Origin: Mucilaginibacter xinganensis
GTDB lineage: Bacteria > Bacteroidota > Bacteroidia > Sphingobacteriales > Sphingobacteriaceae
NCBI GenBank assembly: GCA_026225055.1
Contig: JAMFSA010000233.1
Location: 1-61,734, forward strand
Reading direction: 5' to 3'
DNA: 61,734 nucleotides
Part shown: one piece after another, positions 16,101 to 25,785 of the stretch
Layout of the letters: each line of letters opens with the position of its first letter
How positions within the stretch are numbered: position 1 is the stretch's first letter
The notes under the pieces: generated by a model
What the model saw: only the letters and a program-made list of their open reading frames with translations
Told to the model about the DNA's origin: nothing
The model's database searches: none
Made by a program: the position numbers and the translations under genes

Positions 16101-19100
16101 TTAATTAAAATTTGCGTTTATTCCAAATGAGAAAGTTCGTGGAATAGGATATCCCGTGAAGTCACGACCCTGGTTCAGACCATTTAAGCCATCTATACCA
16201 GCCTCTGGATTCAAGCCAGGGTAATTTGTAAAGATGAATGCGTTCTGTACGCTGATATTAAACCTGAAGCTTTTAAAAACTTTATTATTAATGAGCGGTA
16301 GAGTGTAGCCAACGGTGATATTTTTTACCTCAAGGTTAGAAGCGTTATAAACCTGAAGATTCGAGAAATTTCTAAAATCGGCGGTAGTTCCACTCTCTGT
16401 TCTGGGCCAAATACCATCACCCGGATCCTGAACTGACCTCCAACGCCCTGCAGCTGCTTTCAAAACATTAAATACGCCATCCAGGTTACCTGTTGACTGA
16501 AAGGAATCGTCGGCAATGTCGTTACCTACCGAACCCGCCATTACTATGCTTAAATCAAATTTGCCGTAGCTGAATTGGTTCGTTATACCATAAGTGAAAA
16601 TTGGGTTGGGGTTACCAAGCCAGGTACGGTCATTAATATCAATCTTCCCATCACCGTTTATATCTTTAAACCTGGCAGTACCTACCATGGCTGTAGCGTC
16701 GTGCGGCTCCGTATCAAATTGCTGCTGGGTCATATATACACCAGTATTAACGTATCCGTAAAACATACCAATGGGATGGCCAACAGCAGTCCGGTTATCG
16801 TCCCAATATTCGGTATAACCGCCAATCGGCGCATTGTCTATACCCAGCTGTTTTACAATGTTACGATCAAAAGAAATATTGAAATTGGTGTTCCATTTTA
16901 ATTTGCCGATCAGGTTTTTAGAACCAACTGTAAATTCATGCCCCCAGAAGTCAAACCGGCCTACGTTTGAATAAACCGACTGAAAACCTGATTGTTCAGG
17001 AATATTAATGTTGTACAATAAACCATCCGTCTTTTTCCAGTAATAATCATAGGTAAAAGAAATTCTGTTATGGAACAATTCAAGGTCCAGACCGATATCG
17101 TAACTGGTGCTGGTTTCCCAGGTGAGGTTATTGTTTCCGATACCATTCAGTGCCTGTCCTGGTGTAACCGCATTGTTCAATACGTAATTATTCGTATTCA
17201 GCCCGGCGATATAAGTATAGTTCCCGATGTTATAATTCCCCACTTTGCCATAGCTCGCCCTGATTTTAAGAAAGCTGATGGATTTGATATTTTTCATAAA
17301 ATCTTCGTCAGATGCTACCCAACCGGCAGAAATTGAAGGGAAATTTCCATACTTGGTATCGGTGGCGAACCTGGAAGAACCATCTCTTCTGAATGTAGCT
17401 GAAAGCAGGTATTTACTGTCGTAGTTATAGTTTAAACGAGCAATATAAGAAAGTACCGACCAGTCCTCCGCGTCTGCGGTCCCTATCCTGGTGGTAGCGG
17501 CATTTATCCAGGATATATTATCATCCGGGTATTGTGATGCTGCGATGCTGCTACTTTCTGAATGGTCTTTTTGGTAGGTATAACCTGCCAACGCGTCGAT
17601 ATTATGCTTTCCGAACGATTTTTGGTAGGTCAGTGTATTTTCAGTAAGCAAGTTAAGGTCATATCCGGTGCCATAGCTGCCTGTGGCTGGCTGTGGCGGG
17701 GCGCTGCCTAAACCGCCTTGAGCAGTGGATGGTGTAAATGAATTGTTGGAAGAATTGTTGTTGTCGACATTGAAGGAAGACTTGAATTTCAACCCGTCAA
17801 TGATCGATAATTCTCCATACGCATTACCCAGTACTCTTGTAGCTTTTGTATGGTTGATGGATTGGGTAACGACCAGGTAATAATTAGGATTGGCGAACAT
17901 TCCCGGTTGAGAAAAAGATACTGGATAGGTGCCATCTGCATTTTTATACTTCAACGTAGGGTCCATTAAAAAAGCCTCTTCTATTATGCTGCGTCCATTA
18001 TCCAATCCCGGAGGCACCTGGTTATCACCATTTGATATCTCGAGGTTTACGCCGAGTGTTAGGCGTTTATTAGGCGTGTAAATGGTGTTGGTACGGGCAG
18101 TGATCCGTTGGTCATAAGAATTCAAAATTACACCTTCCTGCCTGTTATAATCAAGATTGGTATAGGATTTCAGCGTTTCTGTACCTGAACTGAATGCAAG
18201 GTTATACCGCTGAATAAGGGCGTTACGAAGTAACACATTAAACCAGTTAGTGCCTGATGTACCGGCATATTGACTTGGGTTTTGGTAAACGGACGGAACG
18301 CCTCCCGTATAACCCTGGTAAGTTGCTTCATCTTCATAATACTCCTTTTTATACTCCGCAAATTCTTCGGGGTCCATTAAATCCGGCTTGCCCCGGTTTG
18401 GGACAGATTGAACACCGGTATAAGCGTTAAATTCAAGTGTTTTTTGTCCCAATTTCCCTTGTTTAGTGGTCACCAGGAGCACACCATTCGCTGCTCTGGA
18501 CCCATATAGCGCGGACGCCGCTGCATCCTTTAATACCGTAACCGATTCTATTTCGCTTGGGCTTAATGTCTGCAGACCTTCGTCTGACGGAAACCCGTCA
18601 ATTACAATTAAGGGGCTATTACCGGCATTTATGGAAGCCGCGCCACGTATGCGAAAAGACATATCTGCGCCAGGGGTACCCGAATTTTCATTAATTTGTA
18701 CTCCGGCAAGTTTTCCTTGTAATGCCTGACCGATATTGGCTACCGGGGCGTCCTTTACCTCTTTTGTGTTGATTTGGCCAATGGCGCCGGTGACCTCATG
18801 TTTGCTTTGTGTTCCATAACTGACTACGATCACTTCCTGCAATCCCTTGGCGGACGTAGCCAGGGTGACATTGATTGCATTATTATTTTGAATAACGATG
18901 TCACGCTCTTTGTAACCGACATACCTGAAAATCAGTACCCCGCCAACAGGTGCATTGAGGGTAAATTTCCCGTTTATATCAGTTTGTGTGCCGCTTGTAG
19001 TTCCTTTCAGCAAAACAGAAACACCGGTCAGGCTCGCGGCATTCACAGAGTCTTTTACAGTGCCGTGAATGGTTACCCCTGTTTGTCCAAATGACGGCAG

Positions 19101-19172
19101 ATAAAGCAGCAGCGCCAGGAGGGCGAGCGTGACATTTCTACTTATTTTAATTAGTAAAAACTTATTTTTCAT
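16101..19172 (-). CDS. susC-like: SusC/RagA-family TonB-dependent outer-membrane transporter
   Basis: 1023 residues. The signal peptide (to about residue 29) is followed by a carboxypeptidase-regulatory-like domain (VTIHGTVKDSVN to about 112), a plug domain with ANIGQALQGKLAGVQINENS, SLIVIDGFPSDEGL-type motifs and VLKDAAASALYGSRAANGVL, and a 22-strand barrel ending FSFGINANFN. There is no STN domain, so control does not run through an anti-sigma factor. It imports oligosaccharides bound by the SusD partner, energised by TonB. The 530-bp upstream region carries a copy of the 17-bp motif shared with other genes of the locus. Confidence 0.95.
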   Translation of the reverse strand: MKNKFLLIKISRNVTLALLALLLYLPSFGQTGVTIHGTVKDSVNAASLTGVSVLLKGTTSGTQTDINGKFTLNAPVGGVLIFRYVGYKERDIVIQNNNAINVTLATSAKGLQEVIVVSYGTQSKHEVTGAIGQINTKEVKDAPVANIGQALQGKLAGVQINENSGTPGADMSFRIRGAASINAGNSPLIVIDGFPSDEGLQTLSPSEIESVTVLKDAAASALYGSRAANGVLLVTTKQGKLGQKTLEFNAYTGVQSVPNRGKPDLMDPEEFAEYKKEYYEDEATYQGYTGGVPSVYQNPSQYAGTSGTNWFNVLLRNALIQRYNLAFSSGTETLKSYTNLDYNRQEGVILNSYDQRITARTNTIYTPNKRLTLGVNLEISNGDNQVPPGLDNGRSIIEEAFLMDPTLKYKNADGTYPVSFSQPGMFANPNYYLVVTQSINHTKATRVLGNAYGELSIIDGLKFKSSFNVDNNNSSNNSFTPSTAQGGLGSAPPQPATGSYGTGYDLNLLTENTLTYQKSFGKHNIDALAGYTYQKDHSESSSIAASQYPDDNISWINAATTRIGTADAEDWSVLSYIARLNYNYDSKYLLSATFRRDGSSRFATDTKYGNFPSISAGWVASDEDFMKNIKSISFLKIRASYGKVGNYNIGNYTYIAGLNTNNYVLNNAVTPGQALNGIGNNNLTWETSTSYDIGLDLELFHNRISFTYDYYWKKTDGLLYNINIPEQSGFQSVYSNVGRFDFWGHEFTVGSKNLIGKLKWNTNFNISFDRNIVKQLGIDNAPIGGYTEYWDDNRTAVGHPIGMFYGYVNTGVYMTQQQFDTEPHDATAMVGTARFKDINGDGKIDINDRTWLGNPNPIFTYGITNQFSYGKFDLSIVMAGSVGNDIADDSFQSTGNLDGVFNVLKAAAGRWRSVQDPGDGIWPRTESGTTADFRNFSNLQVYNASNLEVKNITVGYTLPLINNKVFKSFRFNISVQNAFIFTNYPGLNPEAGIDGLNGLNQGRDFTGYPIPRTFSFGINANFN

Positions 19173-19702
19173 ACGTTAAATTGATTATTTAGTGAGAATT
19201 GATTTGATTTATTTTGGTCATAGTAAAGCCAGGCCAACAGGCAATGGCTTTTTTTTAGTACAGCATTTAGATGGGCTTAAAACGATACCAATAAGTTTAG
19301 TACCTTAAATAATTGCGGTATTAATTCATGGACTGCCCGCCGGGTCAATACTCAGACCGGGGAAATAATTGTCAGCAAGGACATCATAAACCAACACGTG
19401 CGTCATTTTTTATCACCTTAAATGTTAGTATTGAGTCTGCCGGTTTTGGACTGACTCGCATTTAGCTATATAATTGTTACTCAAACTTACCGCTTATGAA
19501 AGCGAATAAAAATGTCCTTTTCTTGGTTTTTCTTACACTTTTTGATAAAATCAAAATGGAATTTTCACGACTTCATGAGAAATAACTGATTTGAATACAC
19601 ATCGATGATGTTTTGGTAAACTATCGCGTGTAAGTCTTGCCGGTGTTGACTAAATGTATTTTTTCGCTGACCGCTGCTTTAGATAGGTTTAGTAAGGGGA
19701 GA
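19173..19702. other. Regulatory region upstream of susC (530 bp)
   Basis: No ORF. It contains the 17-bp motif at 19534-19550, about 360 bp from the susC start. The length suggests a long untranslated leader for susCD and termination of the dioxygenase transcript, whose stop is at 19703. Confidence 0.4.
19534..19550 (+). promoter_or_regulatory. Putative operator, TATACTTTTTGAYAAAA family (site 1)
   Basis: TACACTTTTTGATAAAA, upstream of susC. It matches sites at 20614, 24077, 25327, 32848 and 40902. The core TTTTGAYAAAA is near-palindromic, as expected for an operator. Confidence 0.4.
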
Positions 19703-20521
19703 CTATTGTTTTTTATAAATTAGTGGAGTTTGACTTTCGTCACTTAACAAGTCGCCTATCTTTAGCGCTTTAACCTGCTCGTCGCTTAAAATATTTTGTA
19801 CACCGTTAAAAGTATTGCCATCGGGCATGTAAGCGCAGGTCATCGCCCTGCGCGACCCAGGAGTCATGTTCGCATGAGCACCGTGAATCGTAAGCCCATT
19901 ATGGAAAGAGCAACTGCCAGCCTTCATTGGTGCGGCCACTGATGGCGCAGATTTAAAAGCGGGATAGAAGTTAAATATGGAATCCATGTTTTTACCAATA
20001 CCCGGATTTTCAAAACCGGTTTTCTGGTGTGATCCCGGAATAAAGAATAAGCAACCGTTTTCTAAGGTCGCATCGTCAAGGGCTACCCAAATCGACAATG
20101 CCCTGCGATCAGAGAATGACCAAAACGGGGTATCCAGGTGCCATGAAGTGGGATTACCCCAGGGACGTTTTATCAGTGCCTGGTCATGCCATATTCTGAT
20201 ACCGTCAACGCCCGCCAGTTTTGCGGCCATTTCCCCGATACCTGGGTTAAACATGATCTCCTTTATTTTTTCATTCGTTTGCCAAAGATTGATCAACTGA
20301 TCGAAAACTTTTGCCATGTATTCCGAATCTTTATTGATTCCATCGTCTTCCCCGGTCTTGCCCATCTTACCGGGAATCTTTTGGCCATTTCTTTCTTGTA
20401 ACGCTCCGGTAACAGCTTCCCGCCATTTTTCCAGCTCATCTTTGTTTAGGAAATCTTCTATAATAATATACCCGTTTTTTTGATAAAATTCAATTTGCGA
20501 AGGTGTGATTTCGGTATTCAT
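19703..20521 (-). CDS. Phytanoyl-CoA dioxygenase (PhyH)-family Fe(II)/2-oxoglutarate oxygenase
   Basis: 272 residues, cytoplasmic (no signal). The double-stranded beta-helix metal triad is complete: His128 and Asp130 in SWHLDTPFW, and His213 in TIHGAHANMTPGSRR. Arg224/225 would bind 2-oxoglutarate. ALSIWVALDDATLENGCLFF and IPGSHQKTGF are typical PhyH features. These enzymes hydroxylate a small molecule using O2 and 2-oxoglutarate; hydroxylation next to an O-methyl group would remove it. Its place between a glycoside hydrolase/isomerase pair and susC suggests it acts on an imported sugar or aglycone, but the substrate is unknown. A copy of the shared motif lies about 93 bp upstream. Confidence 0.85.
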   Translation of the reverse strand: MNTEITPSQIEFYQKNGYIIIEDFLNKDELEKWREAVTGALQERNGQKIPGKMGKTGEDDGINKDSEYMAKVFDQLINLWQTNEKIKEIMFNPGIGEMAAKLAGVDGIRIWHDQALIKRPWGNPTSWHLDTPFWSFSDRRALSIWVALDDATLENGCLFFIPGSHQKTGFENPGIGKNMDSIFNFYPAFKSAPSVAAPMKAGSCSFHNGLTIHGAHANMTPGSRRAMTCAYMPDGNTFNGVQNILSDEQVKALKIGDLLSDESQTPLIYKKQ

Positions 20522-20613
20522 TAAACAGTTGTTTTGATGGTCATTAATAATTAGTTATTACAAACCTAACCAACAATTGGCTGTTTCTATTTTACCAATA
20601 GCACCAATTATTT

Positions 20614-20630
20614 GTATTTTTTGATCATAA
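20614..20630 (+). promoter_or_regulatory. Putative operator, TATACTTTTTGAYAAAA family (site 2, weaker)
   Basis: GTATTTTTTGATCATAA, about 93 bp upstream of the PhyH-family gene. It is the least conserved of the six sites, differing at several positions. Confidence 0.25.
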
Positions 20631-20679
20631 TTAGCTATTAATTATATAGTCTGGTAAACAAACTAATTTATAGATCGGC

Positions 20680-21501
20680 TTAACGATACTCATTATACCG
20701 CCTAATCAATAGGTCTTTCATACTGCAGTTTACGTGAAATTGATCTGCTACAGGTTCGTTCGTAAAAGGAATGGCCGGCATGTAGGGCACCGGCCCGGAC
20801 TCAGTGGTGATTGGAAAGATCTCCACGCTTGCATTTACATTTACTGCTACTATTTTATCCCACCATTTTAAAAATTGATCTAATGCATATTTCCACTCCG
20901 GAGCCCTTGGATCAGCCACCTGAGGCCCTTGTTCAAATCCCACACGGGCATGGATGTGCCTGCTGCGACTGATGGCTTTATTAACGGTAGGTGCAAAGTT
21001 TTCGAGCATGCTTTCTGTAACGCACACCCAATGTGAAAAATCGGCCGTTATGCAAAAATCAATTCGGTTTTCAAAAAACTGATCGATCATCTGGGGCGAA
21101 TAGCCCAGCCTTCCTCTATGGGTTTCATGAGCTACGGTGATACCTGTTTTTTCCGAGAATTCCTGCGCCGCATCTACCAGTTCAAGGTTTTGTTCAAATG
21201 AAAAATAGTCCCTGCCAGTGTGCGAGTTGATCAGTAAAGGGGCCGGCTCTGCGCATTCATAAAGATTTTTTATATAGGAATCCCTGAATTTTTTAAAGGT
21301 GCTTCCGTTAGCACGATGCTGATGAGTTACTATATAGAATTCATGCTGTTGCAAATAATCAAATAAAATGCGTTTATCGGTTTCACCTTCTGGTATCCAG
21401 GTATCTATGCCATCATAACCTGCGGCTTTTATCTTCTCGAGAAAAACATCCAGCTTAAGGTGCTCATGCCCCCATAGCGGACTTAATAGTTTAATTTTCA
21501 T
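20680..21501 (-). CDS. Sugar phosphate isomerase/epimerase (xylose-isomerase-like TIM barrel)
   Basis: 273 residues from the ATG at 21501, chosen because MKIKLLSPLWGHE is the first beta strand; 22 upstream codons lie inside the hydrolase gene. The metal-binding set of the AP-endonuclease-2-like barrel is complete: Glu126 in AHETHRGR, Asp154 and His157 in TADFSHW, His184 in HIHARVG and Glu227 in VEIFP. Members isomerise or epimerise sugars and keto-sugars in the cytoplasm, and some work with dehydrogenases on 3-keto sugars. The start overlaps the end of the hydrolase gene by 11 bases, so the two are translationally coupled. It should act on the sugar released or imported by this locus. Confidence 0.85.
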   Translation of the reverse strand: MKIKLLSPLWGHEHLKLDVFLEKIKAAGYDGIDTWIPEGETDKRILFDYLQQHEFYIVTHQHRANGSTFKKFRDSYIKNLYECAEPAPLLINSHTGRDYFSFEQNLELVDAAQEFSEKTGITVAHETHRGRLGYSPQMIDQFFENRIDFCITADFSHWVCVTESMLENFAPTVNKAISRSRHIHARVGFEQGPQVADPRAPEWKYALDQFLKWWDKIVAVNVNASVEIFPITTESGPVPYMPAIPFTNEPVADQFHVNCSMKDLLIRRYNEYR

Positions 21502-23980
21502 GAGTAAGACTAATTTGTTCAGTCGTAGCTTTCGGAGAATAGCTGATTGCCACTTCCCCATTTTCATTACTTCTCAAATTTTTAATGATCTGTCCGTTTG
21601 CTAAAAACACATAACTTACATTAGGTTTTAACTGATAGATATGATAAATAAGGATTTGCGGATTTGATCGGCTAATACCTTGCACCCATGTCAATTTATC
21701 CGCGGTCCAGTTCTGGATTGCAATAGTGAGCGGAGTAGCAGATTTCACCTGTAGCGAAACATCAGCACCGTTTCCATTAAAATAAGACAATTGATTTTTA
21801 TCGGTATTAAAGCCAAAACTGCTGTTATCAATTACTTTATATCGTTGATCAGCTACCGAATAACTACCGCTATCAAGTCCTACAATCAAATGTTTACCTC
21901 TGAAATTGTAATTGAGCCTGGTACCGGAAAGTTCAGGCGTAATATGAGGATCCAGATAAAAACGGTTATACAAAGGATTGATACCGTAAATAGCCTGGTA
22001 AAGACCCACAATGCACAGGCTGTTCCCGGACAAGATATCATCGCCAAGCCCGTTTTGCTTTACCCTGCCATAGCGTTGAAAGGCAAGGCCATCCTTACTA
22101 TATTGCTCCAGCACATTCTTTACATATTTAAGGGCTAATGCCGGCTTATACGCCGCATAAGCTTTGACCGCTATGGAACCCCAGGATAAAAACAGATCGC
22201 CATTTTCATAGGTTGGAAAAGGATATTGTGACCCATTCGCTTCACCGGGCGCATAACCATACATGGCTAAAGGCCAAAAGAACAAGTTTTCTTTTTCCAT
22301 TTGCGCCTCTATTTTGTCCAGTATGATTTTTGTTCGTGTATCATCGTCACAAATCCCGTAGGCGATGGCCATAAAATTTACAGGGGTAACCATATTGCGG
22401 CCGTGCATGGCCTGGTCTTTGTTGCGCCAGTAGTCGTAGCAGTCATTTTCCGCATCCCAAAAGCCTCCATTTTCAATAGGTTTGTTAAAGCTCGCTTTTA
22501 GTTTAGCGGCAAAATCTGCATAATAAGTTGCCTTGACTTCATTATTTAACTGGTGCTCTATGGCAGCCCATTTTATTAAAGCGTGATACAGCTTTGCGTT
22601 AACAAATGCATTTTCATACGAGGCCCAAACGACGTCTATCCAGTCGCTGCTTCTTTTTTGCGTGGAGTTATCGGTCATCATTTCCACAAGCCCATTGTGA
22701 TTACTATCCCTTTTCAATATCCAGTCTAAAGCTTTTTCGCAGGATTGCTGTTTACCTTTTACCCAGCTTTTATCACCCGTCATATCATATAGTTCTGCTA
22801 TATTGGTTACCAGGTCGGGATTGGAATCCATTAGAATACCCCACTGCGCTTCGTAAAATCCATACTGGTTAAATTGATTGGGAGCTGCGTCTTCATTAGT
22901 ATATGCCCACCTGGAATAAACCCTGCCATCCGCTTTAATGGCATGGGCGCAATAATAATCCAGGCAACTTTGATCTCCTTTTAAATAAGCAGGATCATTG
23001 ATAGCAAGGCCAAGCTGGGCAATATATTGTTCATGCAGGCAGATGGGGCCGTAAGGGGTGGCCCAGCTGTTGCCACCAAAATGCAGGGAATCAATTACCC
23101 CTATCCTGGCTATGGTGTTTAAAACCGCGCTAACTTTTGCGCCGTCAATTCCTTTAAACTTACCACGCCCATACTTTTCATTAACATTAAAATAGCTTAA
23201 TGTAATGGTTGCACTGCTGGTACCCGCAGCTACATTAAAGGGGACCCATACATCTGTCCGGCCTCTTAAAAACCTTCGCCGGTTGGTTCCGCTATCCAAT
23301 TTAAAACCTAATTCCTTGTCAGATACCGTAATGGTATAGGCCAGCTTATCTTCATGGGTACGGCTATATTTCATAGCCACGTTTTTACCGGTAGCATTTA
23401 CACTAATGTTTAAGCCATTACCGCTTTTATTGTTCCAAAAATTTGAGGAGGTGGTATGAACCCCATAGGTACATAGTTTTTCATTAAATAAATAAAACCA
23501 AGCCAGTCCGCCATACCCCTGATAAGCACCATCCCAGGTATTAATGCTGTCGAAATTAAACTCTGGCAATGTAGCTTCATCAACCTTTATATTTTTTGCA
23601 GTGCTTCTTTCTATGGTCCACTTTATGGATTGGCCAGAGATCGTAAACACCCAGTTTTCATTAATTACCCCGTAATGAATTCCGTTTAGTTTAATGGTAT
23701 TTGCTGTTTTTATCAATATCGGGCTACTGGTTAAATGCAATGAAGAATAGACAGTGCCTCCAATGGTTACCGATGTAAAAATTCCATCCGTGGTGCTGAC
23801 TACCTTTTGCCCGCCAACAATAAGGGAGGTAATACTGGCTTGTTTATCATAATTAAGTACCATATCTATTTTACCATTATGGATGGTAATTACTTTGGGT
23901 ACAGGTTTGGCCATTGACACCGCAGATAAAGAACAACTTAAATAACAAATGATGGCAGTAATTATTTTTTTGTAATACAT
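21491..23980 (-). CDS. Secreted (alpha/alpha)6-barrel glycoside hydrolase
   Basis: 829 residues. The signal peptide MYYKKIITAIICYLSCSLSA is followed by an N-terminal beta-sandwich (about 25-290). A six-hairpin catalytic barrel (about 300-660) has FGGNSWATPYGPICLHEQYI, DSNHNGLVEMMTDNSTQ with an SSDWIDVVW pocket, GRNMVTPVNFMAIAYG and PFPTYENGDLFLSWG. A C-terminal beta domain closes the protein. The architecture resembles GH78/GH63/GH65-like inverting or phosphorolytic enzymes. Asp residues near the SSDW box are catalytic candidates, but the family cannot be fixed by eye. The gene carries a shared-motif site about 97 bp upstream and is coupled to the isomerase. Confidence 0.75.
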   Translation of the reverse strand: MYYKKIITAIICYLSCSLSAVSMAKPVPKVITIHNGKIDMVLNYDKQASITSLIVGGQKVVSTTDGIFTSVTIGGTVYSSLHLTSSPILIKTANTIKLNGIHYGVINENWVFTISGQSIKWTIERSTAKNIKVDEATLPEFNFDSINTWDGAYQGYGGLAWFYLFNEKLCTYGVHTTSSNFWNNKSGNGLNISVNATGKNVAMKYSRTHEDKLAYTITVSDKELGFKLDSGTNRRRFLRGRTDVWVPFNVAAGTSSATITLSYFNVNEKYGRGKFKGIDGAKVSAVLNTIARIGVIDSLHFGGNSWATPYGPICLHEQYIAQLGLAINDPAYLKGDQSCLDYYCAHAIKADGRVYSRWAYTNEDAAPNQFNQYGFYEAQWGILMDSNPDLVTNIAELYDMTGDKSWVKGKQQSCEKALDWILKRDSNHNGLVEMMTDNSTQKRSSDWIDVVWASYENAFVNAKLYHALIKWAAIEHQLNNEVKATYYADFAAKLKASFNKPIENGGFWDAENDCYDYWRNKDQAMHGRNMVTPVNFMAIAYGICDDDTRTKIILDKIEAQMEKENLFFWPLAMYGYAPGEANGSQYPFPTYENGDLFLSWGSIAVKAYAAYKPALALKYVKNVLEQYSKDGLAFQRYGRVKQNGLGDDILSGNSLCIVGLYQAIYGINPLYNRFYLDPHITPELSGTRLNYNFRGKHLIVGLDSGSYSVADQRYKVIDNSSFGFNTDKNQLSYFNGNGADVSLQVKSATPLTIAIQNWTADKLTWVQGISRSNPQILIYHIYQLKPNVSYVFLANGQIIKNLRSNENGEVAISYSPKATTEQISLTHEN

Positions 23981-24076
23981 AGATTTATAGGTAGGAAGAT
24001 ATAACTGGTTACCGGTTTATATTTCAAAAGTATTGTAAACGAACCGATTTATATTAGCACGATCTGCCCTTTCTTT

Positions 24077-24093
24077 TATACTTTTTGATAAAA
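24077..24093 (+). promoter_or_regulatory. Putative operator, TATACTTTTTGAYAAAA family (site 3)
   Basis: TATACTTTTTGATAAAA, about 97 bp upstream of the (alpha/alpha)6 hydrolase start. It is the best match to the consensus. Confidence 0.45.
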
Positions 24094-24220
24094 CAGGAGT
24101 TCAATAAGCATAATAAAATAACACCAAGCCGTAACTATGTTAAGCGGCAGATAAAACTGGCCTCACTTGTAACATCCCAAGCCTTATACTATTTACCCGG
24201 CGAAAACCAAAAATGATAGC

Positions 24221-25105
24221 TTAACATTTATTCAATCGAATTCTGTACTCTTTCGGAGCGATGCTATTTTTTTTCTTAAACATGCGGGAGAAATAAAAAA
24301 TGGTTTCAAAACCAGTTTGATAAGCAATCTCGTTGATGGTTAAGTTGGTATCTGCCAATAAATTTTTGGCCTTGTCCAGCCGCAATTCCAAATGATATTG
24401 GTTTGGGGAAAGTCCTGTAATTTCTCTGAAGATTCGCCTGAAATTGGAATAGCCCATGGGCAGCTCTTTAGCGATTTCTTCCAAGCTTACCGGTGTTTCG
24501 ATCGATTCCTGCAACAGGAATTTCGCTTTGGAAACAAGTTTCTCATTCTTACTCCCGCTTTGGTCTTGAAATTTCGAAACAGCTTTTAACAAACCCAGCA
24601 TTTGTAATGTTATGCCTGTAACGATTTGGCGGTATCCTATTTTAGCCGATTCAACGGTCGTAATGAGTGTATGAAAAAGTTGCAGCAATTCCTCGTTTAA
24701 TCCGGTATCGATAAAAGGATTCTCTGCCTGGAATATGCCTTTATTCATCAGTTCATCGGGATATTCCCCATTAAACCCGACCCAATACTCTTCCCAGCCA
24801 GAAAGAGGGTGCGGTTTGTATCTATGCCAAACCCCAGGGAACAGCAAAAAACAGGTTCCCGCCTTGATATCAAATGCCTTGGTTTTTGCTGATTGAAGCA
24901 CGCCCTCTCCCTTGGTGATAAACACGATGTAATAGCCATTCAGTATCCTGCCTTTATTCCAGGTGAAGGAATGGTCTATCGGATGCTCACGGTTATTGGG
25001 GTAATTTTTATTGGCCCCGACTTTTGCAAAACCAACCGTATTTACATAAAAGCCCCAGTTCTTTTCATGCTGGCTTACATTCAGGTATTTTTGATAATTC
25101 TGCAT
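24221..25105 (-). CDS. AraC-family regulator of the glycan-utilisation locus
   Basis: 294 residues from the ATG at 25105 (MQNYQKYLNVSQ); a 14-codon extension to 25147 is possible but looks unnatural. The N-terminal cupin sensor (about 30-115; GYYIVFITKGEGVL, TCFLLFPGVWHRYKP, EYWVGFNG) is the sugar-binding half typical of RhaR/XylS-like regulators. The C-terminal double HTH includes LPMGYSNFRRIFREITGLSP and INEIAYQTGFETIFYFSRMF. It lies directly upstream of the hydrolase-isomerase-dioxygenase-susCD block on the same strand and is the obvious local activator. A shared-motif site lies about 220 bp upstream of its own start, consistent with autoregulation. Confidence 0.88.
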   Translation of the reverse strand: MQNYQKYLNVSQHEKNWGFYVNTVGFAKVGANKNYPNNREHPIDHSFTWNKGRILNGYYIVFITKGEGVLQSAKTKAFDIKAGTCFLLFPGVWHRYKPHPLSGWEEYWVGFNGEYPDELMNKGIFQAENPFIDTGLNEELLQLFHTLITTVESAKIGYRQIVTGITLQMLGLLKAVSKFQDQSGSKNEKLVSKAKFLLQESIETPVSLEEIAKELPMGYSNFRRIFREITGLSPNQYHLELRLDKAKNLLADTNLTINEIAYQTGFETIFYFSRMFKKKNSIAPKEYRIRLNKC

Positions 25106-25326
25106 GGTTATATATTCTATACTTTCTGAGCATAAATCAAAAAACACAAATAAATCTATTACTTGATAGTTCTGTAAGTTTTTATCATACTAAACATGGG
25201 ATATGCCATACCGTCATTCAGCCTTTAATAAGCTTCTTTGGCGTAACGCAGTCGCATTAATAAATGTTTATAATCTTAATTCAATAATACATTGAAATTG
25301 TGGCTATCGTAACATTTAAAATATCT

Positions 25327-25343
25327 TTTTGTCAAAAAGTATA
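25327..25343 (-). promoter_or_regulatory. Putative operator, TATACTTTTTGAYAAAA family (site 4)
   Basis: The minus strand reads TATACTTTTTGACAAAA, about 220 bp upstream of the AraC start. It matches site 3 at 16 of 17 positions. Confidence 0.45.
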
Positions 25344-25442
25344 AATAAAATTAACTTTTGGTAAAATGAGAATATTCGGATATAAGTGAGATTTAATCAA
25401 CCTAAATGCAAATTTGTCGTAGATTTTATCGTTAATGAAGTA

Positions 25443-25568
25443 CGCCTTGCGGCGAGCACCTAAAACCACCTTAGCACCCTGCGTCGCCAGCATGATAGCC
25501 GACGCTTCGCCAATACCACTGCTTGCGCCGGTAATAGAGATTACTTTTCCTTTAATGTTGTTTTCCAT
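25443..25568 (-). pseudogene. Short-chain dehydrogenase 5' stub
   Basis: The minus strand from ATG at 25568 encodes the start of a classical SDR: KGKVISITGASSGIGEASA with the TGxxxGxG cofactor motif, then QGAKVVLGARRK. After 42 residues similarity ends abruptly and an A/T-rich tail follows, so some 200 residues are missing. A second copy of the first 16 codons lies 100 bp upstream (ATG at 25668) because of a tandem duplication. Confidence 0.65.
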
Positions 25569-25720
25569 GAAACAAAAGTCAGCAAATACAGCCATCACAA
25601 ATTAGTCCAGCTGGTCAAATGCTTGCGCCGGTAATAGCGATTACTTTTCCTTTAATGTTGTTTTCCATGAAACAAAAGTCAGCAAATACAGCCATCACAA
25701 ATTAGTCCAGCTGGTCAAAT
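25521..25720. repeat. 100-bp tandem direct duplication
   Basis: Unit A (25521-25620) and unit B (25621-25720) are identical except for one base (A at 25539, C at 25639). Each contains the first codons of the SDR stub and the sequence upstream of it. The near identity indicates a recent event. Confidence 0.9.
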
Positions 25721-25785
25721 GTGTAGCCTGAATTCCATTATAAGGCTTAGGACGCAAGCACACTGTAAACCTTATTCAATTAACT

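Noticed and set aside
25521..25720. The 100-bp repeat as a CRISPR or insertion-sequence end
   Set aside because: There are only two directly adjacent copies with no spacers, no terminal inverted repeats and no transposase; it is a plain tandem duplication.
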